Source of the DNA: CAZUCE01 sp964619265 | GTDB taxonomy: Bacteria > Planctomycetota > UBA1135 > GCA-002686595 | Reading direction: 5' to 3' | Length of the DNA stretch: 64,000 nt | Assembly: GCA_964619265.1 (NCBI GenBank) | Contig: CAZUCE010000006.1 | Coordinates: 105,757 to 169,756, forward strand | Part shown: piece by piece, positions 45,580 to 52,915 of the stretch | How positions within the stretch are numbered: the stretch's first letter is position 1 | Layout: every line of letters starts with the position of its first letter | Translations under genes and position numbers: made by a program | Notes under the pieces: model-generated | The model's database searches: none | What the model saw: only the letters and a program-made list of their open reading frames with translations | Told to the model about the DNA's origin: nothing

Positions 45580-45609
45580 AGTCTAACCAGGGTTCCGCAA
45601 AGTGGTCAA
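45580..45609 (-). promoter_or_regulatory. possible promoter for paralog A
   Basis: On the minus strand TTGACC (45609-45604) and TAGACT (45585-45580) are separated by 18 bases. They lie about 237 bases upstream of the ATG, so the leader would be long. Assigned by consensus match only. Confidence 0.35.
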
Positions 45610-45681
45610 CGGATGTCGGCAGGTGGAGGAAGCGGCCCTGCGGGAAGCGGCCTAGGCCCCGGCGGGGAACTCAGGGGCCGC

Positions 45682-45709
45682 TTGACGGGTGCGGCATCCA
45701 GAGGATGAT
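45682..45709 (+). promoter_or_regulatory. glmU: possible promoter for glmU
   Basis: TTGACG (45682-45687) and GATGAT (45704-45709) are spaced by 16 bases and end 46 bases before the glmU start. The match to the sigma-70-type consensus is fair (5/6 and 4/6). Confidence 0.45.
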
Positions 45710-45755
45710 GGGCCCGCTCGATCCCCCCTCCTGACCGCCCCCCCAGACGTTATAT

Positions 45756-47111
45756 ATGGATTCCGCAAGCACCCCCTCCAGAGCCTCTACCGAGCGGCAT
45801 GTAGCAGTTGTGCTGGCCGCTGGAAAGGGCACTCGTATGCGGAGCCCGCTCCCTAAGGTCCTCCAGCCAGTGTGTGGCCGGCCGATGGTCGGCTGGGCCC
45901 TGGCGACCGCGGCCGAAGTCGGCTTCGACAAGATTTTTCTGGTCGTCGGGGACGAATCGAAAGCGATCGAAGACGCCCTGCTCGCTGGTGATGAGCTGGA
46001 GGCCGGCGCGGCCGGCTCGAGGCTGCCGGATGGAACTCCCGTCGAGTTCGTGGTCCAGTCCCCCCAGCTCGGCACCGGGCACGCTCTGCAAGTGGCCGTC
46101 CCAGCCCTCGAGGCGTTCTCCTCGGCAGCAGAGGGGGAAGTCGTGGTGACCGTCCTCTACGGCGACATGCCAGCGCTTTCCGGCGGGGCACTCGCTGACC
46201 TGCACGCCCAGAGGCCGGCGGCTGGGGCGTCCCTGCTCACCGCGCGACTGGCGAACCCCTTCGGCTACGGCCGCGTGGTGCGGGATCCGAGCGGGGCCCT
46301 GGCTCGAATCGTGGAGGAGCGTGATGCCTCGAGCGAGGAGCGCACGATCTCGGAGGTCAATGTGGGGGTCTACGCCTGGCCCCTGGGGCCCTTGGCGCAG
46401 CAACTGGCGGCTCTCGCCCCGAACAACGCCCAGGGCGAGTACTACCTGACCGATGTCGCGGCCGGGCTGGTGGGAGACGGTCGACCGGTACTGCCCGTTG
46501 AACTCGAAGAGCCAGGCGAGGCGCGTGGTGTCAATACGCTGGCGGAGCTCGCCGAGGCTCGGGCTGGCGTTCAGATGCGGATTCTCGAGGGGCACCTGGC
46601 GGCTGGGGTCGCCATTGAAGACCCCGCAACCGCCTACGTCGATCACGGGGTGGAGATCGGCGAGGGGACCCGAATCCTGCCTTGCACGGTGCTCCGCCGC
46701 GGGGTGCGGGTCGGAGCCGGCTGCGAAGTGGGGCCCTTCACCCATTTGCGCGAGGGCACCGTCTTGGCGGATGGGGCTCAAGTCGGCAACTTCACCGAGA
46801 CCAAGAATGCGCGTCTGGGGGCTGGTTCCAAGGCCAAGCACCTGAGCTATTTGGGCGACGTGACGATCGGCGAGCGCTCGAACATCGGTGCGGGGACGAT
46901 CGTGGCGAACTACGACGGCCGGGCCAAGCACCCGACGACCATCGGGGATCGGGCTTTTGTCGGCTCGGGGTCGATCCTCGTCGCTCCTTCGCAAGTGGGG
47001 GACGATGCCCTGACCGGCGCCGGGGCCGTAGTGACCCGCCGGGCCGTCCCAAAGGGAGAAGCCTGGGTGGGTGTCCCGGCCAAGCGTCTCGAGCGTCGCG
47101 GCTCCAAGTAA
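45756..47111 (+). CDS. glmU: bifunctional GlmU: GlcN-1-P acetyltransferase / GlcNAc-1-P uridyltransferase
   Basis: A 451-residue enzyme making UDP-GlcNAc, the shared precursor of peptidoglycan and lipid A. The N-terminal uridyltransferase has VVLAAGKGTRMRSPLPKVLQ and QLGTGHALQVA, and LYGDMPALSGG for metal binding. The C-terminal left-handed beta helix carries KNARLGAGSKAKHLSYLGD with the acetyltransferase His, IGAGTIVANYDG and GSGSILVAPSQVG. The length is normal. It heads the long plus-strand housekeeping run and is followed by prs, a common bacterial order. Confidence 0.97.
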   Translation: MDSASTPSRASTERHVAVVLAAGKGTRMRSPLPKVLQPVCGRPMVGWALATAAEVGFDKIFLVVGDESKAIEDALLAGDELEAGAAGSRLPDGTPVEFVVQSPQLGTGHALQVAVPALEAFSSAAEGEVVVTVLYGDMPALSGGALADLHAQRPAAGASLLTARLANPFGYGRVVRDPSGALARIVEERDASSEERTISEVNVGVYAWPLGPLAQQLAALAPNNAQGEYYLTDVAAGLVGDGRPVLPVELEEPGEARGVNTLAELAEARAGVQMRILEGHLAAGVAIEDPATAYVDHGVEIGEGTRILPCTVLRRGVRVGAGCEVGPFTHLREGTVLADGAQVGNFTETKNARLGAGSKAKHLSYLGDVTIGERSNIGAGTIVANYDGRAKHPTTIGDRAFVGSGSILVAPSQVGDDALTGAGAVVTRRAVPKGEAWVGVPAKRLERRGSK

Positions 47112-47300
47112 CGCCGAACCCAAGCTCTGCTCCGTCCGGGCGATGCAGCCCTCCGATTGGAATCCACCGCCCGGCCGCGACGGGGCTGGCCCACGGCGGG
47201 TATCCTCTCCGCCCGATTTGCTTTCGGGCCGGCGCTCTTTTGAACGCTCCCCAAAGGCGAGAGGTGTCTCCCCCCTCCCCGGCGGCTTCGACTCCCCCCT

Positions 47301-48242
47301 ATGGCTCAGAACGGTTCTATCCAGCTCATCGCCGGCACGGCCCACCAGGATCTGGCCCAAGCGATCTCCCATGAGATGGGGCTCGACCTATGTCGAGCTT
47401 CCGTGGGGCGATTCCCCGACGGAGAGATCGACATCAAGATTGAACAGGACGTGCGCGGAACGGACTGCTACGTCTTGCAGCCGACCTGTCCTCCGGTCAA
47501 CGAGAATTGGATTGAGCTGCTGTTGCTGATCGATTGCTTGCGCCGAGCTTCCGCCGAGCGCATCACGGCGGTCATGCCGTACTACGGCTACGCGCGGAAG
47601 GATCGCAAGGACGAAGGGCGAGTTCCGATCAGCGCCAAGGTGGTGGCCAACACGCTGACCCGTACAGGCGCGGACCGGGTACTGACCATCGACATGCACG
47701 CGGCGCAGATTCAAGGCTTCTACGATGTGCCGGTGGACCACCTGTACTCGAAGCCGGTGATGCTCGACGCGATCGCCAAGCTCGGTCTCGATGACCCGGT
47801 GGTCGTCACCCCCGACGTCGGTGGAATCAAGATGGCGCGCTCCTACGCGAAAGCGATTGATGCGGACTTGGCGATCGTGGACAAGCGTCGGATCTCGGGA
47901 TCGGAAATCGCTGTCGAGCATGTGATTGGAGAAGTCGACGGCCGCAACGTGATCTTGGTCGACGACATGATTTCCACCGGCGGATCGATCTCTGAGGCCG
48001 CCAAGATCGTGCGCAAGAAGGGTGCGAAGGAGATCGTGCTGGCCGTGACGCACGCCGTTCTATGCGGCCCGGCGGTGGAGCGCCTGGACGACTGCCCGGC
48101 CGACCACATTCTCGTGACCGATACGATCCCGCGCCGAGGCCCGTCGCCGAAGAAACTTGAGATCGTCAGCGTTGCGCCGCTGCTCGCGAATGCGATCGAG
48201 AACATCCACTACTCCAAATCGGTTAGCTCGCTCTTCGACTGA
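47301..48242 (+). CDS. prs: ribose-phosphate pyrophosphokinase (PRPP synthetase)
   Basis: A 313-residue enzyme making PRPP from ribose 5-phosphate and ATP for nucleotide, His and Trp synthesis. Seen: GRFPDGEIDIKIEQDVRG, AVMPYYGYARKDRKDEGR (the ATP-binding loop), TIDMHAAQIQGFYDVPVDHL, VTPDVGGIKMARSYAKAI and the PRPP loop VILVDDMISTGGSI. The length and order match class I enzymes. It follows glmU at about 190 bases and precedes rplY. Confidence 0.97.
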   Translation: MAQNGSIQLIAGTAHQDLAQAISHEMGLDLCRASVGRFPDGEIDIKIEQDVRGTDCYVLQPTCPPVNENWIELLLLIDCLRRASAERITAVMPYYGYARKDRKDEGRVPISAKVVANTLTRTGADRVLTIDMHAAQIQGFYDVPVDHLYSKPVMLDAIAKLGLDDPVVVTPDVGGIKMARSYAKAIDADLAIVDKRRISGSEIAVEHVIGEVDGRNVILVDDMISTGGSISEAAKIVRKKGAKEIVLAVTHAVLCGPAVERLDDCPADHILVTDTIPRRGPSPKKLEIVSVAPLLANAIENIHYSKSVSSLFD

Positions 48243-48317
48243 CCGATTCTTCGCGGGGCGCGCACGCTGTGTGCCCGCCCGCTCTTTCCCCCTGTCGTTC
48301 GAACCATCCAGGGTCCT

Positions 48318-48929
48318 ATGTCTGATGTCATTCTTTCCGCCGAGCGTCGCGAGAAGCTCGGTAGCCGCCCCGCCCGCCGACTCCGCGCCGAAGGCCGCGT
48401 TCCGGTCAGCATCACCGGCGAGGGCCGTCCAAACCTCGACGTTCACGTGGACCTCTCCAAGTTCCACGCGGCGCGCCGCGCGCACCACAACCTGTTCGAG
48501 CTGAAGATCGGTTCCGAAGAGGAGACCGCGATCGTTCGCGAGGTTCAGTGGGACCAGATGGGCGAACACGTCGTGCACATCGAGATGCGTCGCGTGACCC
48601 GCGGCCAGGCGCTTGAAACCGAGGTCGGCATCGACTTCCAGGGCACCAGTCGCGCAGGTGCGATTCAGCACCTGATGAACTCGCTGCAAATCCGCGCGAT
48701 TCCGAGCCAGATCCCGGACGAGATCCACGTGGACTCGGCCGTGTTCGACGAGGCCGGGCGCGAGATGTTGACCGCCGGCGAAATTCCGCTGCCCGAGGGT
48801 GTGGAACTGGTCACCGAGGCCTCGGCGGTGGTCGCCCAGGTCGTCGCGGCTTCCAGCATCGAGGCGCCGGCCGCCGAAGAGGCCCCCGAGGACGAGGCGG
48901 GAGAAGCCGAAACCCCCTCCGCCGAGTAG
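48318..48929 (+). CDS. rplY: 50S ribosomal protein L25 (Ctc form)
   Basis: A 203-residue 5S-rRNA-binding protein of the long CTC type. The N-terminal L25 domain has REKLGSRPARRLRAEGRVPV, and the second beta domain carries GAIQHLMNSLQIRAIPSQIP and PEGVELVTEASAVVAQV. The tail is Ala/Glu-rich. It sits in the conserved order prs, ctc, pth. Confidence 0.95.
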   Translation: MSDVILSAERREKLGSRPARRLRAEGRVPVSITGEGRPNLDVHVDLSKFHAARRAHHNLFELKIGSEEETAIVREVQWDQMGEHVVHIEMRRVTRGQALETEVGIDFQGTSRAGAIQHLMNSLQIRAIPSQIPDEIHVDSAVFDEAGREMLTAGEIPLPEGVELVTEASAVVAQVVAASSIEAPAAEEAPEDEAGEAETPSAE

Positions 48930-49040
48930 GGCGCGGGGCGGGGGCCGCTTCTCCCTGGTGGGGGAGCTCCCCGCTTGCGCCCCGGCGAGGCTTCCCTACA
49001 CTCGTCGCCCCGCTTTGCCACGGCGGGGCCAGCTCGAGGC

Positions 49041-49730
49041 ATGTCCGCACCGGTCGACCCCTCCTCACCGCGCCCTTCCGGCGCGGCCCCGAGGAAACCC
49101 GAACGGATCCTGGTAGGCCTCGGCAATCCCGGCCCCGAGTACGCGGACACCCGACACAACATCGGGTTTCGGGTCCTCGACCACCTCGCTGAACAGCGGG
49201 GTTTGCTCTTTCGATCCGCGAGGCACTTCGAGCTACCGCCCGAAGCGACCTCTCCAACGGAACATTCCCCCAAGCTGCGCGGCTTCTCCTTTGCTGGAGA
49301 GCGCGAGTCCTTCCGGCTCGTCAAACCGCTCACCTTCATGAATGCCTCTGGAGATGCCGTCGCCCCGCTGATTGCGTGTCTCTCCCTTGAGCCATCCTCC
49401 GTCCTCGTTGTCTACGACGAGCTGGATCTGGATCTCGGCCGGCTGCGGATTCGTCCGCATGGCGGCCACGGAGGGCACAACGGTATGCGCTCTCTCATCG
49501 ACCGAATGGGTTCCGATCGCTTCCCGCGCCTGCGTGTGGGGATCGGCCGACGGTCGGCCGACGCGGCGCGTCATGTCTTGTCCCCGTTTGAACCGGGCGA
49601 GCAAGTCGAAGCAGAGATCTCGGTCCGCGAAGCGGCTGAGGCAGCTCTTCACTGGCTCGAATCCGGAGACATCGAGGCCTGTATGACGCGGTTTCATAGC
49701 CGCTGGTCCTCGGACGACTCGTCCCGTTGA
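49041..49730 (+). CDS. pth: peptidyl-tRNA hydrolase
   Basis: A 229-residue enzyme that recycles peptidyl-tRNAs. The catalytic segment is VGLGNPGPEYADTRHNIGFR with the active-site His, then RLVKPLTFMNASGDAVAPL, VVYDELDLDLGRLRIRPHGG and GGHNGMRSLIDRMGSDRFPR. I start at the ATG before SAPVDPSSPRPSG, giving about 20 extra residues. Its stop overlaps the TTG start proposed for rpsF. Confidence 0.95.
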   Translation: MSAPVDPSSPRPSGAAPRKPERILVGLGNPGPEYADTRHNIGFRVLDHLAEQRGLLFRSARHFELPPEATSPTEHSPKLRGFSFAGERESFRLVKPLTFMNASGDAVAPLIACLSLEPSSVLVVYDELDLDLGRLRIRPHGGHGGHNGMRSLIDRMGSDRFPRLRVGIGRRSADAARHVLSPFEPGEQVEAEISVREAAEAALHWLESGDIEACMTRFHSRWSSDDSSR

Positions 49731-50317
49731 TCGCTCGCAAGGCGACCTACGCTCGAATCGCTCCCTCACCCCCCGACGTCGAAAGACGCTCTCGAATTTT
49801 GAATCACCTCTACGAAGGCATGTTCCTGCTCGACAACGACGTCGTGCGTGCGGGCTGGAACGACGCTAAGACCGCGCTTCAGGGCGCCCTTGAAAAGCAC
49901 GGGGCCAAGCTCCGCACGCTCCGCCGCTGGGATGAGCGTGCGCTCGCTTACCCGATCCGGGGCAAGCGCCGCGGGACCTTCCTGCTGAGCTACTTCGAAT
50001 TGCCGGCGGACGGCATGACGATGCTGACCCGGGATCTGGAGATCCGCGAGGACCTCCTGCGCTACCTGATGCTGCGCGTCGACGAAGTCCCCGAGGGCGA
50101 GGACGAAGCTGCCACGGCCGAGCTGGCCGATGACTTCGAAGCCCCCGAACCGCCGGCCGACGATGTCGGCACCTACAGCCCGCTCCAGGACGGAGATCCT
50201 GAGGCTGAGGACGAGGAAGGTGAAGAGGACGCTGTTGAAGGCGAGGAGAAGGCCGAAGCCATGGACGATGCGCCCGCCGCTGAAGCCGACCTGACCGAAA
50301 CGACCGACGCGAACTAA
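49727..50317 (+). CDS. rpsF: 30S ribosomal protein S6 with long acidic tail
   Basis: A 196-residue protein with the S6 core LYEGMFLLDNDVVRAGWNDA, LRTLRRWDERALAYPIRGKR and LEIREDLLRYLMLRVDEVPE. After residue 125 comes an acidic, Glu/Asp/Ala-rich tail of about 70 residues, much longer than in E. coli. The start is uncertain: TTG at 49727 overlaps the pth stop, or TTG at 49799 just before NHLYEGM gives a normal S6 N-terminus. Usual ssb between rpsF and rpsR is absent. Confidence 0.92.
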   Translation: MIARKATYARIAPSPPDVERRSRILNHLYEGMFLLDNDVVRAGWNDAKTALQGALEKHGAKLRTLRRWDERALAYPIRGKRRGTFLLSYFELPADGMTMLTRDLEIREDLLRYLMLRVDEVPEGEDEAATAELADDFEAPEPPADDVGTYSPLQDGDPEAEDEEGEEDAVEGEEKAEAMDDAPAAEADLTETTDAN

Positions 50318-50335
50318 CTGGAGCCCACCCAAATC

Positions 50336-50548
50336 ATGAAATCCAAGGCACCCCGAAAGGCGTCGATTCTGATCCACAAGACCGACGACCTCGACTACAA
50401 GAACCTCGAGCTCCTGTCCCGTTGTATCGACGGCCAGGGCAAGATCGAGGGCCGGCGTCGCACCGGACTCAACACGAAGCGACAGCGCGAGCTCAAGGCC
50501 GCGATCAAACGCGCCCGTCACATGTCCCTGTTGCCCTTCGTGGGCTGA
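50336..50548 (+). CDS. rpsR: 30S ribosomal protein S18
   Basis: A 70-residue protein, the normal size. It ends with the S18 core DYKNLELLSRCIDGQGKIEG, RRRTGLNTKRQRELKAAIKR and ARHMSLLPFVG. It lies between rpsF and rplI, which confirms the assignment. Confidence 0.97.
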   Translation: MKSKAPRKASILIHKTDDLDYKNLELLSRCIDGQGKIEGRRRTGLNTKRQRELKAAIKRARHMSLLPFVG

Positions 50549-50558
50549 CCCCAATCCG

Positions 50559-51014
50559 ATGAAGAACGTCGAAATCCTCCTGCGGGACAATGTGACCGAT
50601 CTCGGAAAGGTCGGCGACGTCGTCCTGGTTCGCCCGGGCTACGCTCGCAACTATTTGTTGCCGATGGGGCTTGCGATCCACGCAACCCAAGAAAACATCC
50701 GCCTGATGGCTCGCCGCCGCGCGCGCCAAGATGCGGAGGACGCGGCCCGCTTGGCCGAGTTGGACGCGGTGGCTCAGAAGATCGCTGGCGCCCACGTGAA
50801 GACCAGCGCGAAAGCCGATGAGTCGGGTTCGTTGTACGGTTCGGTGGGAGCGGCCCAGGTGGCCGAGCTGCTGAGCGCGGCCGGCTATCCGACCGACGAG
50901 CGTGCGGTTCGTCTTGAGGCGCCGCTGAAGGCCCTCGGAGATCACACCGTTTCGATCCACGTTCACGGTGACCGCAACGTCGAGGTCAAGGTTTCGATCG
51001 AAGCCGAGGCCTGA
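50559..51014 (+). CDS. rplI: 50S ribosomal protein L9
   Basis: A 151-residue protein of normal length. The N-terminal rRNA-binding domain is EILLRDNVTDLGKVGDVVLV then RPGYARNYLLPMGLAIHAT, linked by a long helix to the C-terminal domain (ADESGSLYGSVGAAQVAELL). It begins 10 bases after rpsR and is followed by dnaB. Confidence 0.97.
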   Translation: MKNVEILLRDNVTDLGKVGDVVLVRPGYARNYLLPMGLAIHATQENIRLMARRRARQDAEDAARLAELDAVAQKIAGAHVKTSAKADESGSLYGSVGAAQVAELLSAAGYPTDERAVRLEAPLKALGDHTVSIHVHGDRNVEVKVSIEAEA

Positions 51015-51250
51015 CACCCCGCCTGGTTTCCGCTGGCGGCAGATTCAAACCCCGGCGGCCAGGCCGTCCAGAAATATCGGGGCCGGTTGGCGCACAGCGC
51101 CAGCCGGCCTCGTTGACGTTCGGGCGCTGGTTCCGGCGGCATCCGACCTTCGACTCCCAAGGTTGTCCACGACTTGTGAGCCGGCCAGGTCGCTCGGAAG
51201 CAGGGCTGCGACTCGATCAAAGACGTTCTGCGCGCTACTCTCCGCCGACG

Positions 51251-52909
51251 GTGAGCGTCTCCCAATTCGATCCTGATCCCGCGGCCGGGGACTCGGCGCT
51301 GCCCGCGCCGGAGGACCTTCCCGGCCCGCAGGAGATCCATGGGGTTGCCAGCTCGGATTCTGCGGAGGCAGGGGAGTCCTCCGGCGGGGACTCAAGCACT
51401 CAGGGGGCAAGCCCCGAGTCGCTTCCGGACGTAGATGTTCCGCGTGCGAGTCCCGCCCCGGACGGCTTTGATCCCGCCGAGCTGTTAGAGGCGTCCAAAA
51501 CGGTCCAGCCGCTCCGGGTGCCCGGTGGCGAGCCGCCTTCCAACCGCGACGCCGAGCGGGCCGTACTGGGCGCTCTGCTGCGCAGCCCCGACCGGATTCC
51601 CGAGGCCTCGGAGGCTCTTGAGCCCGAGGACTTCTTCGATCGCCGCAACGGGTTTGTGTTCGACGCCTTGCGCGCGCTGTCCGAACGTTCCGCGCCGGTC
51701 GACCTTGTGGCCGTCGCCGAATGCTTGCGCGCCGCGGGCCATTTCACGGCGGTTGGCGGAGCCCCGGCCCTGATCGATCTGCGCGAATGTGTCACATCGG
51801 CCGCACTACTCTCGTTTCACGTGCGGATCGTGGGCGAGACCGCCACGGTTCGGAAGTTGATTACCGAGACCACCGAGATCGCCGCCAAGGCCTACGAGAC
51901 CCGACCGGACGGAGACGCGGTTCGCGACTTGCTCGACGAGAGTGAAGAAAGGATCTTCCGCATCGCGAGCACGAAGGATGTACGGACCGCAGAGCCCATT
52001 TCGCGCGCGATCATCGAGACCTTCCGGCAGCTCGACTCGCGAACCGGCGACGGCGGCCTGACCGGTTTGACCACCGGCTACTACGACCTGGACGACACGC
52101 TCTCGGGGCTCAACAAAGGCGAACTGATCATCGTCGCGGCGCGCCCTTCGATGGGGAAGACGGCCTTTGCGCTGAACCTCATGGAAAATGCGGCGATGAG
52201 CCAGCCGGATTGGTTGGATCAGCCGCCCTCGGTCTTGATGTTCAGCCTGGAGATGGGTTGCGCCTCGTTGACCAGCCGGATGTTGTGCTCGCGAGCCCGG
52301 GTGCCGGCCTACCTGCTGCGCTCCGGAAGGCTCCAGGGAGACCTGCGCCATTCGCTTTCTGAGGCAGCCGACGAGCTTTCGCGGACGCGCATCGCGATCG
52401 ACGACACGCCCGGCATCACGATGATGAGCCTGCGCTCGCGGGCCCGGCGGATGAAAGCCGCTGGTGGCCTCGACATGGTCGTCGTCGACTACCTGCAGCT
52501 GCTCACCTACCCGCGGTCTGAGAACCGTCTTCAGGAGATCAGCAATATCTCGCGTTCGCTCAAAGAGCTCAGCCGCGAACTCGAGATCCCAGTCATCGCG
52601 CTAGCCCAGCTCAGCCGCGCGGTTGAAAGTCGTGACCCTCCGCGTCCCCAGCTCGCCGACCTGCGCGAATCCGGATCGATCGAGCAAGACGCTGACGTCG
52701 TGATGATGCTCTACCGGCCCGAGTACTACTCAAAGTACCGGACCGAAGAGAACCAGGGCTTGGCCGAGGTCATCATCGCAAAGCACCGAAACGGCGCGAC
52801 TGGCGAAGTCAAACTGCACTTCTTTCCCGAACACATGCGGTTCGAGAATCGCACGCCTCAGGACGTGGTGAAGTACTCGGTTTCCTCCGGTCCACCGGAG
52901 GGTTACTAA
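51251..52909 (+). CDS. dnaB: replicative DNA helicase DnaB
   Basis: A 552-residue hexameric 5-prime to 3-prime helicase of the replication fork. The N-terminal interaction domain is NRDAERAVLGALLRSPDRIP to about residue 200; the RecA-like core has ARPSMGKTAFALNLM (Walker A), FSLEMGCASLTSRMLCSRA, VVVDYLQLLTYPRSENR, IALAQLSRAVESRDPPRPQL and DLRESGSIEQDADVVMMLYR. The GTG start gives a disordered N-terminal extension of about 90 residues rich in Pro, Ser and acidic residues, absent from E. coli DnaB; a later start cannot be excluded. Confidence 0.96.
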   Translation: MSVSQFDPDPAAGDSALPAPEDLPGPQEIHGVASSDSAEAGESSGGDSSTQGASPESLPDVDVPRASPAPDGFDPAELLEASKTVQPLRVPGGEPPSNRDAERAVLGALLRSPDRIPEASEALEPEDFFDRRNGFVFDALRALSERSAPVDLVAVAECLRAAGHFTAVGGAPALIDLRECVTSAALLSFHVRIVGETATVRKLITETTEIAAKAYETRPDGDAVRDLLDESEERIFRIASTKDVRTAEPISRAIIETFRQLDSRTGDGGLTGLTTGYYDLDDTLSGLNKGELIIVAARPSMGKTAFALNLMENAAMSQPDWLDQPPSVLMFSLEMGCASLTSRMLCSRARVPAYLLRSGRLQGDLRHSLSEAADELSRTRIAIDDTPGITMMSLRSRARRMKAAGGLDMVVVDYLQLLTYPRSENRLQEISNISRSLKELSRELEIPVIALAQLSRAVESRDPPRPQLADLRESGSIEQDADVVMMLYRPEYYSKYRTEENQGLAEVIIAKHRNGATGEVKLHFFPEHMRFENRTPQDVVKYSVSSGPPEGY

Positions 52910-52915
52910 CGACCC

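Noticed and set aside
45750..47372. A 540-codon minus-strand frame over glmU
   Set aside because: The plus strand encodes unmistakable GlmU; the opposite frame is an antisense shadow.
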